DNA of 62,190 bases from UBA7985 sp965658725 (GTDB taxonomy: Bacteria > Pseudomonadota > Alphaproteobacteria > UBA7985): assembly GCA_965658725.1 (NCBI GenBank), contig CBFHUI010000005.1:1-62190 (forward strand). Reading direction: 5' to 3'. Below, piece by piece: positions 25,799 through 34,750 of the stretch; within the stretch, counting starts at the first letter, position 1; each line of letters begins with the position of its first letter. A model generated the notes under the pieces. That model did not search any database. It was not told the origin of the DNA and saw only the letters and a list, made by a program, of their open reading frames with translations. Position numbers and translations under genes: made by a program.

Positions 25799-26664
25799 GC
25801 GGATCCAACAGTGCAACCCGCATTCTGGCAATCCTCGACCTGTTTTCCGAAGACAGGCTCGCATGGACGCCCGAAGAGATGATGGACGCTCTAGGGTACT
25901 CCCGTCCGACGGTTTATCGCTACATCAAGTCCCTGCGCGACGCGGGCCTGCTGTCGTCTCTGCCTACCGGCGGGTTTACACTAGGGCCGCGCGTGGTGGA
26001 GATGGACTTTTTGATGCGCAAGTCGGACACGCTGCTGCAACTGGGTCAATCGCACCTCGAAGCGCTGGTTGACGCCTTCCCCTGCTACGCCTTGCTGACC
26101 CGCTGGTACGGCACCAAGCTGCTGTGCGTAGCGTCGGAGTGCTCGGTCGCCGACCCACTGTCCAGTTACCCTCGAGGCCGGCCCATGCCGCTCTCCCACG
26201 GTGCGATCTCGCGCGCCATCATGGCCCATCTACCGCGGCGGCAGCAAACCGCCATGGTCGAACGTCTGCTACCGGAAATGCGCCGGATCGGGCTGGGTCA
26301 GAGCGTCGAGGACGTGCTTGGCATCCTGCGTGGCGTTCGCCGCTCGGGCATCGCCGTCGCGCACGGGGAAGTTACCCCCGGCGTGGTCGGCGTCGCTGCC
26401 GCTGTCCTTTCCGAAGGCCGCAACCCCGTTGCAAGCATCTCCGTCACCATCGCCGGGCACGAAGTCACGCCTGAGCGCATGGTCGCGATGCATGAGCAGG
26501 TCCGTGACCGCGCTGCTGCGCTGTCCACCGCGCTCGACCAATACGGCTTTGCGGTTGAGGAGGACGAGGGGGCTGACCTCGAGGACCACGATCACCCGGA
26601 AGAAGGAACAGACAATGAAGAAAATCGACGCATTCACCCACATCTGGCCGACGCCCTTCTTTGA
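25795..26664 (+). CDS. IclR-family transcriptional regulator
   Basis: The 289-residue product has an N-terminal winged helix (ATRILAILDLFSEDRLAWT onward, with SRPTVYRYIKSLRDAGLL as recognition helix) and a C-terminal effector domain (RPMPLSHGAISRAIMAHLP). The ATG at 25795 overlaps the permease stop as ATGA and is preceded by GGAGG; the longer frame to 25576 lies inside the permease gene. The 3' end overlaps the amidohydrolase gene by 50 bp. The acidic tail is unusual for the family. It probably regulates its own operon and perhaps the divergent ThDP gene. Confidence 0.9.
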   Translation: MSGSNSATRILAILDLFSEDRLAWTPEEMMDALGYSRPTVYRYIKSLRDAGLLSSLPTGGFTLGPRVVEMDFLMRKSDTLLQLGQSHLEALVDAFPCYALLTRWYGTKLLCVASECSVADPLSSYPRGRPMPLSHGAISRAIMAHLPRRQQTAMVERLLPEMRRIGLGQSVEDVLGILRGVRRSGIAVAHGEVTPGVVGVAAAVLSEGRNPVASISVTIAGHEVTPERMVAMHEQVRDRAAALSTALDQYGFAVEEDEGADLEDHDHPEEGTDNEENRRIHPHLADALL

Positions 26665-27631
26665 CGCGCTGATCGACCACATCGGGGAGATGAACCACAT
26701 CACCAACCGGTCCGGTCAGGTGCCAATGATGACCAACCTCGACCGCCGGTTCGAGGTGATGGATATGTTCGGCGAGGACTACGTGCAGATCCTCTCGCTC
26801 GCCTCCCCACCGCTGGAAATGCTCGCAGGCCCGGACAAGGCGTTGGAGCTGTCGCAGATCGGGTCTGATGCCATGGCTGAGCTATGCCAGAAGTACCCCG
26901 AGCGCTTCCCCGCCTTTATCGGCACGGCGCCGATGAACAACCCTGAAGCCTGTGTCGAGGAATGTCGTCGCGCGATTGAGGATCTGGGTGCAGTCGGGAT
27001 GCAGATTTTCACCAACATCTCCGGTGATCCTCTGGACCTTGAGGAATACGCCCCGTTCTTCGAGTACATGAACAGCGTCAAAAAGCCGGTGTGGATGCAC
27101 CCGGCCCGCGGCATGAATATGGCCGACTACCGCAATGAAAGCCGCTCGGAGTACGAGATCTGGTGGACCTTTGGCTGGCCTTACGAGACCTCTGCTGCCA
27201 TGGCGCGTATGGTGTTCAGCGGCTTCTTCGATCGCTGGCCTGACCTCAAGATAATCACCCACCACGCGGGCGGTATGATCCCCTTCTTCGAAGGTCGGGT
27301 TGGGCCAGGCTGGGACCAGATGGGCGCGCGGACCACGGACCGCGACCTTAAGCAGGTGCTCAACAACCTGAAGCGTCCGCATCTGGAATACTTCAAGGAG
27401 TTCTACGCCGACACCGCCAGCTTTGGCTCTCGCAAGGCCATCGAGCACGCCATCGAGTTTTTTGGCGAGGACCGCGTGCTGTTCGCCTCGGACGCGCCCT
27501 TCGACCCCGAGGGCGGCCCCATGTACATCCGCGAGACCATCCGTATCCTTGAGGAGATGGACATCTCCGACACCCTGCGCCGCAAGTTGTTTCAGGATAA
27601 CGCGGTCAACCTGCTCGGACTGGAGATCTAG
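26615..27631 (+). CDS. Amidohydrolase_2-family metal-dependent hydrolase or decarboxylase
   Basis: The 338-residue TIM-barrel enzyme belongs to the group containing ACMSD, gamma-resorcylate decarboxylase and 5-carboxyvanillate decarboxylase. The normal HxH at the N-terminus reads F7-T-H9, so the first metal-binding His is replaced. His162 (WMHPARG), His216/217 (ITHHAGG) and Asp293 (FASDAPF) are present. AGAAGGA precedes the ATG. It follows the regulator and precedes an aldehyde dehydrogenase and a flavin monooxygenase, so decarboxylation of an aromatic or ring-cleavage acid is a reasonable inference; hydrolysis cannot be excluded. Confidence 0.87.
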   Translation: MKKIDAFTHIWPTPFFDALIDHIGEMNHITNRSGQVPMMTNLDRRFEVMDMFGEDYVQILSLASPPLEMLAGPDKALELSQIGSDAMAELCQKYPERFPAFIGTAPMNNPEACVEECRRAIEDLGAVGMQIFTNISGDPLDLEEYAPFFEYMNSVKKPVWMHPARGMNMADYRNESRSEYEIWWTFGWPYETSAAMARMVFSGFFDRWPDLKIITHHAGGMIPFFEGRVGPGWDQMGARTTDRDLKQVLNNLKRPHLEYFKEFYADTASFGSRKAIEHAIEFFGEDRVLFASDAPFDPEGGPMYIRETIRILEEMDISDTLRRKLFQDNAVNLLGLEI

Positions 27632-27636
27632 GCGCT

Positions 27637-29085
27637 ATGTTAGAGACGGCCGAGACGGCAAAAAACCTCATCGACGGTGAGTGGATTGATGGTGAGGTCG
27701 GGATCCGGGAGAGCGTCAATCCCGCGGACGGCAGCGTGCTAGGGCGCTTTTCCCCCGGCTCTGCGGCCCTGCTTGAGCAGGCTGTTAGCAGCGCTCGGAC
27801 AGCCTTCTTTACCGGGACGTGGGCGGCCTCACCGCGGTTACGAGCGCAGGTGCTCTACGAGTTCGCCGACCGCATGGAAGCGGTCAGGGACGAGCTGGTT
27901 GATCTCATCATCGCGGAGAACGGAAAGCTCCGTTCCGAAGCGGCCGGTGAGATGTTCGGCGCTATCTCAGAAACACGCTACTACGCCGGTCTGGCACGGA
28001 CCATTCAGGGACGCATGCAGGAAACTGCACCGGGAAACTTCTCCTTGCTCCACCGGGAGCCGGCTGGGGTGGCGGGGATCATTGTACCGTGGAATGCGCC
28101 GGTCATCCTGCTCATCCGCTCGCTGACCCCGGCGCTGGCGGCGGGCTGTACCTGCGTGCTCAAGCCCGCGGATCAGACCCCGCTGATCCACGCACGCATC
28201 ATGGAATGCCTCAAAGACTGTCCGAGCCTGCCCAAAGGCATTGTTAACTCAGTCAACGAGAACGGCACCGAAATTGGCCGGGCGATGGTGGCCTCCAAAG
28301 GCATCGACGTTATCTCGTTCACCGGGTCCTCAGCGACGGGCAAGCTGATTATGGCCGGCGCAGCACCAACGCTGAAGCGGGTTAATCTGGAGCTGGGTGG
28401 CAAGGCGCCAGCGGTGATCTTCCCCGACGCCGACCTTGATCAGGCCGTGCATGAATTGACCCATGGCTCGCTGGTCATGGCCGGACAAATGTGCGTCGCC
28501 GCGGCCCGCTTCCTCGTGCACGAGAGCATTCAGGCCGACTTCGAAGCCCGCATGATCGCTGCCTACAAGGCCGTGAAGACCGGGCCGGGTAACTTGCCAG
28601 ACAGCGGAATGGGCTCGCTGATCGACATGCCCAATCAGCGCCGCCTGATGGAGATCATCGAGCGCGCGGGGGATGAGGGGGAACTGATCCTCAAGGGTGA
28701 ACCGCTGGAACGCGGCGCTTTCCTGACCCCCAGCTTGTTCCGCATCGACGACTTGAGTTCGGATCTGGTTCAGGAAGAACTGTTCGGCCCCATTGTCAGC
28801 GTCGAAACCTTCGCCGACGAAGCCGAAGCAGCTGCCAAGGCAAACGCAACGGTCTACGGCCTTGCCGCCTCGATCTTCACCCGCGACCTCAACCGCACCA
28901 TGCGATTGAGCCGTGCGATCCGGGCCGGGACGGTGTGGGTGAACTCTCACACGCGCCTGTTTGCCGAGGGCGAGACCGGCGGCTTTGGTCAGTCGGGCTT
29001 GGGTCGCTTGCACGGGGTTGAGGGGTTGAATGACTTCCTAGAGACCAAGCACATCTACTTGGAGTCGGGGACCAGCGCGGCGTGA
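27637..29085 (+). CDS. NAD(P)-dependent aldehyde dehydrogenase
   Basis: The 482-residue ALDH-superfamily enzyme oxidises an aldehyde to the acid. Catalytic residues are visible: Asn153 in PWNAP, Glu252 in LELGGKAP and the nucleophile Cys286 in GQMCVAA. The FTGSSATGK coenzyme motif is at 228-236. It starts 5 bp after the amidohydrolase and its stop overlaps the next start as GTGA. Vanillin-type, aminomuconate-semialdehyde-type or other aromatic aldehydes are possible substrates by context only. Confidence 0.94.
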   Translation: MLETAETAKNLIDGEWIDGEVGIRESVNPADGSVLGRFSPGSAALLEQAVSSARTAFFTGTWAASPRLRAQVLYEFADRMEAVRDELVDLIIAENGKLRSEAAGEMFGAISETRYYAGLARTIQGRMQETAPGNFSLLHREPAGVAGIIVPWNAPVILLIRSLTPALAAGCTCVLKPADQTPLIHARIMECLKDCPSLPKGIVNSVNENGTEIGRAMVASKGIDVISFTGSSATGKLIMAGAAPTLKRVNLELGGKAPAVIFPDADLDQAVHELTHGSLVMAGQMCVAAARFLVHESIQADFEARMIAAYKAVKTGPGNLPDSGMGSLIDMPNQRRLMEIIERAGDEGELILKGEPLERGAFLTPSLFRIDDLSSDLVQEELFGPIVSVETFADEAEAAAKANATVYGLAASIFTRDLNRTMRLSRAIRAGTVWVNSHTRLFAEGETGGFGQSGLGRLHGVEGLNDFLETKHIYLESGTSAA

Positions 29086-30683
29086 TTGATTTCAACAAGA
29101 CTTATGACGTGGTCGTCGTTGGAGGCGGGCCGGTAGGCTTTGGGCTGGCCATCGATCTGGGCCAGCGTGGACACTCGGTTGCGGTCGTCGAACGCTCGAC
29201 CGAGTTGCATCAGGTGCCCAAGGGTCAGAACCTGACTCAGCGGACGATGGAGCACTTCAACGCTTGGGGCTGTGAGCCAGAGGTACGCGCCGCGCGCATC
29301 GTGCCGCGCGATTACGCCATTGGCGGCATGACGTCCTACAAAACCTTGCTCTCGGGCTATCACTATGACTGGCTGCAACGGGACATGGTGCGGCCCTTCT
29401 ATGCCTGCGAGAACGAGCGCCTGCCGCAATACCGCATGGAGGCGGTTTTGCGGGCGCGGGCCGAAGCGATCGAGGGCATCGACATCGGCTATGGCCTGTC
29501 TTGCGCCTCAGTTGAGCAAGACAGCGACGGCGCGACCGTGCACTTTACCGATACCGAGCAGACGGCGCACAGCCTGCGTGCCCGCTACGTTGTCGGCTCT
29601 GACGGCAGCAATTCGCGCGTTCGGCGGTCGGTCGGGATTGAGCAGACCAAGAACGATTTCGACAAGCGCATGGTGCTGCTGGTGTTCAAGTCGTTGGAAC
29701 TTCACGAATTGCTCAAGCGCTACCCCGACAAGCAGTTTTACTGCGTGTTGAATCAGGAGCTGCAAGGCTACTGGCTTTTCTTTGGGCGCGTTGACCTAGG
29801 TACAACATGGTTTTTCCATGCGCCGGTTCCCGCCGAGACAACGACGGAGAACTTCGACTTCAAGGGCTACCTTGAACGCTCTGTGGGGGAGAAGATCGAC
29901 GTTGAATTCGATTACATCGGCTTTTGGGATCTGCGGGTCGCGCTGGCTGATGAGTATCGGGCAGGGCGCGTCTTCATCGCCGGTGACGCCTGCCACTCGC
30001 ACCCGCCGTACGGGGGCTATGGGGTCAATACCGGGCTCGAGGACTCGCGAAATCTGGGCTGGAAGCTCTCTGCGCTGCTGTCCGGCTGGGGTAGTGAAGC
30101 GCTGCTCGACAGTTACGGCGAAGAGCGTCATCCAGTGTTCAAGAGCACCGCTGACCACTTCATCGAGCGGTTCATCCGCGAAGACCGCGCCTTTCTCAAC
30201 GCGCATTCTCCCGAAGCGCTGGGGGAGGAAGCCTTCCGCCACGCGTGGGATACACGCAACGAAGGATCTTCCGAGGTCATGGCTTTTGCCCCGAACTATG
30301 ATGGTTCCTCCATCGTCTGGGGCGATGACGCGGCCAGCCCAAGTGCGGTTGGCACGCACGAGCGTCGCGCTCGTGCTGGCCACCACCTAACCCCGATGCC
30401 CCTTGCCGACAGCGGTAATGCTTTTGAGGTGCTGGGGGCCGGGTTCACGTTGTTTGTGAGTGAAGGTGACGGGGGGGCGGCTGCTGACCAGTTCTCCCGC
30501 GCCGCCGAACGCCTCGGGGTGCCGCTGACGGTCGTCCGAGACGGGACGGCCGAGGCCCTGCAGGGTTGGGATGCAGAAGCGGTTCTCGTCCGGCCGGACA
30601 GCTACGTCGCGTGGGCCGGTGCACCGGGTGAGGTTGCCCCGCTCAACGTGCTCGCGCGCGCGGTAGGCCGGGCTGCGGCCTGA
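29082..30683 (+). CDS. FAD-dependent aromatic hydroxylase (class A flavoprotein monooxygenase)
   Basis: The 533-residue protein has the FAD dinucleotide motif VVVGGGPVGFGLAIDL near residue 11, the RYVVGSDGSNSRVR segment, and GDACHSHPPYGGYGVNTGLE, the second FAD motif. The thioredoxin-like C-terminal extension (ADQFSRAAERLGVPL) is as in phenol, resorcinol and MhpA-type hydroxylases. It starts with GTG, overlapping the ALDH stop. With the amidohydrolase it could form a decarboxylation plus hydroxylation step giving a hydroxyquinol-type ring for the dioxygenase at 39.3 kb; this link is inference. Confidence 0.92.
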   Translation: MIDFNKTYDVVVVGGGPVGFGLAIDLGQRGHSVAVVERSTELHQVPKGQNLTQRTMEHFNAWGCEPEVRAARIVPRDYAIGGMTSYKTLLSGYHYDWLQRDMVRPFYACENERLPQYRMEAVLRARAEAIEGIDIGYGLSCASVEQDSDGATVHFTDTEQTAHSLRARYVVGSDGSNSRVRRSVGIEQTKNDFDKRMVLLVFKSLELHELLKRYPDKQFYCVLNQELQGYWLFFGRVDLGTTWFFHAPVPAETTTENFDFKGYLERSVGEKIDVEFDYIGFWDLRVALADEYRAGRVFIAGDACHSHPPYGGYGVNTGLEDSRNLGWKLSALLSGWGSEALLDSYGEERHPVFKSTADHFIERFIREDRAFLNAHSPEALGEEAFRHAWDTRNEGSSEVMAFAPNYDGSSIVWGDDAASPSAVGTHERRARAGHHLTPMPLADSGNAFEVLGAGFTLFVSEGDGGAAADQFSRAAERLGVPLTVVRDGTAEALQGWDAEAVLVRPDSYVAWAGAPGEVAPLNVLARAVGRAAA

Positions 30684-30694
30684 GGGAACAGCGT

Positions 30695-30940
30695 TCAGCC
30701 GCCGACCATATAGGGCAGGAGAACCACTTCGTTTTCCGGGCTGATCTTGGTGAACCAAGCGTTGCCGTAGATCACGCCATCCAGCGCAACCGACACGCCG
30801 CGATCAATCTGCGGCTTCAGCTCCGGGTAGTGGAGGACGAGTTGGTCCAGCATCTGTTTAAAGGTGCTGGCTTCGACTTCCACCCACTCCCTGCCGTCCG
30901 CAAAGACGCGCAGGGAGCCCCAAAGCTTGACCCGGATCAC
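30695..30940 (-). CDS. MoaD/ThiS-like small sulfur-carrier protein
   Basis: The 81-residue ubiquitin-fold protein starts RVKLWGSLRVFADG and ends in the diglycine tail MVGG that is adenylated and thiocarboxylated in MoaD and ThiS. It is the last gene of the three-subunit molybdenum hydroxylase operon, 5 bp after the large subunit, and is convergent with the flavin monooxygenase. No moaE, thiG or moeB partner is nearby. A dedicated role in cofactor synthesis or sulfuration for this hydroxylase is likely by position, though not shown. Confidence 0.85.
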   Translation of the reverse strand: MIRVKLWGSLRVFADGREWVEVEASTFKQMLDQLVLHYPELKPQIDRGVSVALDGVIYGNAWFTKISPENEVVLLPYMVGG

Positions 30941-30945
30941 GCCTG

Positions 30946-33189
30946 CTACGCCTGTTCTGCCAGAGCCTTAAGCAAGCGTGGGGGTGACATGGGCAGTTCC
31001 GTCATCCGAACCTTGGCCGCGCGCGACACGGCGTTGGCCAATGCGGCCAAAGGCGGCACAATCGGCGTCTCGCCCACACCGCGCACGCCATAAGGGTGGC
31101 CCGGGTTGGGGATTTCAAGGATCACGGTCTCGATCGACGGCAAATCGGAGGCTACCGGTACGCGGTAGTCGAGGAAGCCCGGGTTCTGCAACCGCCCATC
31201 TTCACCGTAGATGTACTCCTCATTGAGCGCCCAGCCGATGCCCTGCACGGCGCCGCCCTGCATCTGGCCTTCGACGTAGTCCGGGTGCACCGCCTTGCCC
31301 GCATCTTGGAACACGGTGTAACGCAGGACAGTCGTTGCGCCTGTCTCGGGGTCAACTTCGGTGTCTACCAGATGCACGCCGAAGCTCACGCCTGCGCCAT
31401 CGGCGTTGACTTCGTGGTGCCCGGCGATGGGACCGCCCGTCGAGCCAGCAATCGCCGCGATTTCCTTGAGCGACATTGGTGGGTATTCGCCCGCGTTCGG
31501 GCCTGCTGGCTTGGCGTAGCCGTCTTCCCAGTAAACCGCGTCGTCGTCGATGCCCCAGAGCTTCGCAACCCGGCCGCACATCTCCTTGATCGCAGCGCGG
31601 GCAGCTTTGATGGTGGCTAGACCCACGGCAAAGGTCACGCGACTGCCGTCGGTCACGTCGTTAAAGCCCAGCGAGGTCGTATCAGCGATTACGGTGCGCA
31701 CCTTGTCGTAAGGGATCCCCAGCTCTTCGGCCGCCATCATGGAGATCGAGGCGCGCGAGCCGCCAATATCCGGGTTGCCTTCAACCACACCCACGGTGCC
31801 ATCGTCGTTCAGGTTCAGCGATACACAGGTGTTGCCACCAAAGTTAAACCAGAAGCCACAGGACAGCCCGCGACCCTGGTTCGGTCCAAGAGGTGCGGAG
31901 TAGTGCGGATGCGCTTTGGCAGCTTCGAGCGTTGCGACCAGACCGATCTCGTCGAAGGTCGGGCCATAGGAAGACAGCGTGCCTTTGCGTGCTGCGTTCT
32001 GGATGCGGACATCCAAGGGGTCCAGACCGAAGGACTGGCACAACTCGTCCACCACGCTTTCAACCGCAAAAATCGCCGTTGGAGCGCCGGGCGCGCGGTA
32101 GGCGGCTTCCTTGGGGCGGTTGGTCAGAACGCTCCAGCCCTGTGTTTGCACGGCTTCAAGGTCATAGGCGGCAAAGGCAGACTGCGCCCCCATGGTCACG
32201 GTCGAAGACGGGAACGCCCCGCCCTGATAGCGCAGCACCGCGGTCCCGGCCGTGATCCGCCCGTCCTTTGTCATGCCAATCTTGACGTCCATGGAAGTCG
32301 AGGCTGTTGGACCGGTCGCGCGAAGGACTTCTTCGCGGGTCATGACGATCTTCACCGGCTTGCCCGCTTTGCGAGACAAAGCCAGGGCGACAGGCTCGAT
32401 AAAGGTCGTGGTCTTGCCGCCAAACCCGCCGCCGATCTCCGAGGAAGTCACGCGCAGTTGGCTCGCGTCGATGCCGAGGATCTCAGCGCAGTTCGCGCGC
32501 ACCATGTACTGACCTTGCGTGCAGCACCACAGCTCCCCGCGACCATCCGCGCTGAGCGTGCCCATGCAGGCATGGGGCTCGATGTAGCCCTGATGGGTCG
32601 CGGCGGTCTTGAAGGTCCGCTCGATCACCTGATCCGCTTTGGCAAAGCCGGCTTCCAGATCACCGTGTCCGAATTCGAAGTAAGAGGTCACATTCTCCGA
32701 CATACCCGCCGGAACGTTCTCCAGACTGCGGCCTTCCTGCACAACCGGCGCGCCGGGCTTCATCGCCTCGTCAACGTCGGTGACGTGGGGCAGGAGTTCA
32801 TAGTCAACCTTGATCAGCCGGATCGCCTGCTTGGCTACAGACTTGCTGGTCGCGGCCACAGCCGCCACCGCATGACCGTCATACAGCACCTTTTCCCGCG
32901 CCAGACAGTTGTCGCGGATGTCGGCAAAGTCCTGATCGTCCGTTTCTGCGAAATCAGCCGACGTAACAACCGCTTTAACGCCGGGCAGGGCGAGGGCCGC
33001 GGAGGTGTCGATCGACTTGATCCGCGCATGGGCGTGAGGGCTGCGCAAGATGCGGCCATGGAGCATGCCTGGTGCGGAGATGTCCGCGCCATAGGCCGCT
33101 TTCCCCGTCACTTTGTCTCGGCCATCCGGGCGGGCGAGGCGGGTGCCGACGACTTTGAAGTCGCGCTTAATTGGATCGTGGATATTCAT
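30946..33189 (-). CDS. Xanthine-dehydrogenase-family molybdopterin-binding subunit
   Basis: The 747-residue catalytic subunit opens with the usual RPDGRDKVTGKAAYGADI stretch and has SEIGGGFGGKTTTFIEPVAL, AYRAPGAPTAIFAVESVVDE and, near the end, GVRGVGETPIVPPLAALANA with the catalytic Glu. It lacks a signal peptide, so it is cytoplasmic and probably NAD- or quinone-linked through the FAD subunit. Relatives hydroxylate nicotinate, purines, other N-heterocycles or reduce 4-hydroxybenzoyl-CoA. The AYRAPG segment differs from the AYRGAGR of CO dehydrogenases. The substrate is open. Confidence 0.93.
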   Translation of the reverse strand: MNIHDPIKRDFKVVGTRLARPDGRDKVTGKAAYGADISAPGMLHGRILRSPHAHARIKSIDTSAALALPGVKAVVTSADFAETDDQDFADIRDNCLAREKVLYDGHAVAAVAATSKSVAKQAIRLIKVDYELLPHVTDVDEAMKPGAPVVQEGRSLENVPAGMSENVTSYFEFGHGDLEAGFAKADQVIERTFKTAATHQGYIEPHACMGTLSADGRGELWCCTQGQYMVRANCAEILGIDASQLRVTSSEIGGGFGGKTTTFIEPVALALSRKAGKPVKIVMTREEVLRATGPTASTSMDVKIGMTKDGRITAGTAVLRYQGGAFPSSTVTMGAQSAFAAYDLEAVQTQGWSVLTNRPKEAAYRAPGAPTAIFAVESVVDELCQSFGLDPLDVRIQNAARKGTLSSYGPTFDEIGLVATLEAAKAHPHYSAPLGPNQGRGLSCGFWFNFGGNTCVSLNLNDDGTVGVVEGNPDIGGSRASISMMAAEELGIPYDKVRTVIADTTSLGFNDVTDGSRVTFAVGLATIKAARAAIKEMCGRVAKLWGIDDDAVYWEDGYAKPAGPNAGEYPPMSLKEIAAIAGSTGGPIAGHHEVNADGAGVSFGVHLVDTEVDPETGATTVLRYTVFQDAGKAVHPDYVEGQMQGGAVQGIGWALNEEYIYGEDGRLQNPGFLDYRVPVASDLPSIETVILEIPNPGHPYGVRGVGETPIVPPLAALANAVSRAAKVRMTELPMSPPRLLKALAEQA

Positions 33190-33192
33190 CGC

Positions 33193-33669
33193 TTAAGCCC
33201 CCCGCATTTCAGCAGCTGCGGCCTGCACCGCCTTGATGATTTTATCGTAACCGGTGCAGCGGCAAAGGTTACCGGCCAGCCAGTAGCGGATTTCCGTTTC
33301 GCTGGGGTCTGGGTTCTTTTCGAGCAGCGATTTTGCTGCAACCAGAATACCGGGCGTACAGACCCCGCACTGCAGTGCCGCTTTCTCGATGAACACGCGC
33401 TGCAAGGGGTGCAGGTCGTCCCCGTCGGCCATGCCCTCGATGGTCTCGATTTCCGCGCCTTGCGCTTCAACCCCGAGCACGAGGCAGGAGCAAACCAGAC
33501 GGCCATCGAGGGTGACGCTGCACGCCCCGCAGTCGCCGGTGCCGCAGCCTTCCTTGGCCCCGGTCAGCCCCAAACGGTCGCGGAGAACGTCGAGCAAGCT
33601 TTCATCAGCTTGGCAGAGAAACTCCGTCGCGTCGCCGTTGATCGTGGTTTCTACAGGAATGGCTTTCAT
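33193..33669 (-). CDS. (2Fe-2S) subunit of the three-subunit molybdenum hydroxylase
   Basis: The 158-residue subunit carries two [2Fe-2S] clusters: EGCGTGDCGACSV plus a later Cys in the plant-type domain, and CGVCTPGIL plus GNLCRCTGY in the helical domain. It relays electrons from the molybdenum site to FAD. Its start overlaps the FAD subunit's stop by 4 bp, and it ends 3 bp before the large subunit. Confidence 0.95.
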   Translation of the reverse strand: MKAIPVETTINGDATEFLCQADESLLDVLRDRLGLTGAKEGCGTGDCGACSVTLDGRLVCSCLVLGVEAQGAEIETIEGMADGDDLHPLQRVFIEKAALQCGVCTPGILVAAKSLLEKNPDPSETEIRYWLAGNLCRCTGYDKIIKAVQAAAAEMRGA

Positions 33670-34529
33670 GTCCGGTCTCCAGCGCGGGTAAAGGCGATCA
33701 GCGCCGCACGGCGCGCGAGCACGCCTGCGGTTTTGGTGCGGAACTCAATGGTCCCGCGCTTGTCGTCGATTGGGGAGCAGGCAGCTTCCACCGCTGCTGT
33801 CATGGTCGCCAGTGCAGCGTCGTCCAGCGTTGAGCCAACCAGCGCCGCGCCCCCCGCTTCCACCAGCCGAACCGTCGGCGCGACGGCGCCCACAGCCACC
33901 CGCGCCGCTTCGCAGCGGCCGTCGGCGTCCAATGACAAGCTCACTGCCGCCGAGGAGACGGCAATATCCATTTCCGTGCGCGGGATAAAGCGCAGGTAAG
34001 CATCCGCCGCGCGCGCCGGGCGGGCGGGCAGGAAAATCGATGTGATGAACTCGCCCTTGGACAGCGAGGTTTTGCCCGGACCAGTGGGGATTTCTTCAAC
34101 CGGTACGTCGCGCGTGCCATCTGGGCCTTGCACCCGCGCGGTTGCGCCCGCTGCTATCATCGCCGGGACTGAGTCGGCTGCCGGAGAGCCATTGCACAGG
34201 TTTCCGACCATGGTTGCGCGGCCCTGCACTTGCGTCGAACCGATCAGTTCGATCGCTTCGACCACGCCGGGCCACAGGCTGTTGACGCCCGCGTGCTCTC
34301 CCAGAACTGCGCCTGAGACCGCCGCACCGATACGGTAGCCGCCATCCTCTTCGACGATGTCGCGCATGCCGCTGAGGTGCTTAAGGTCCACCAGCAAGTC
34401 AGGCTCGACGACCTCGGACTTGAGTTGAACCAGAACGTCGGTGCCACCAGCCAGAATTCTGGCCAGTCCCTGCTCCTGATACAGCGCTCGCGCCGCTGCT
34501 TCGAAGCTGTCGGGCCGTAAATATCTCAT
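33666..34529 (-). CDS. FAD-binding subunit of the three-subunit molybdenum hydroxylase
   Basis: The 287-residue subunit has the CoxM/XdhB-type FAD signature AGGTDVLVQLK and the second motif ATMVGNLCNGSPAADSVPAMIA. I place the start at the ATG giving MRYLRPDSFEAAA, the usual beginning of this family; the open frame extends 20 residues further upstream. It is the first gene of the operon, followed by the [2Fe-2S] subunit, the molybdopterin subunit and the MoaD-like protein. Confidence 0.92.
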   Translation of the reverse strand: MRYLRPDSFEAAARALYQEQGLARILAGGTDVLVQLKSEVVEPDLLVDLKHLSGMRDIVEEDGGYRIGAAVSGAVLGEHAGVNSLWPGVVEAIELIGSTQVQGRATMVGNLCNGSPAADSVPAMIAAGATARVQGPDGTRDVPVEEIPTGPGKTSLSKGEFITSIFLPARPARAADAYLRFIPRTEMDIAVSSAAVSLSLDADGRCEAARVAVGAVAPTVRLVEAGGAALVGSTLDDAALATMTAAVEAACSPIDDKRGTIEFRTKTAGVLARRAALIAFTRAGDRT

Positions 34530-34750
34530 GCAAACCATCCCATCGAGAAGCGGTCTGCGCGTCTGCGTCAAACCGCGTGCCTTCCGCAAATCGGGGTCGC
34601 CGCATTCACCCGCTGAAGCGGGACGCGGGCACCCAGTCTCAAAAGTGTTAGTGCATGCGCGGCCACGGGTCTACCGCGAACAAGGCCGCAGTCTAGACTG
34701 TCTGCGACCCTTCTTTCGTCCCAATCTGCTATGGGTCAAAGCCCGCGATG

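Noticed and set aside
31903..33999. 698-residue plus-strand frame opposite the molybdenum hydroxylase genes
   Set aside because: It is antisense to two clearly conserved subunits; its sequence is Arg/Gly/His-rich with no family match.
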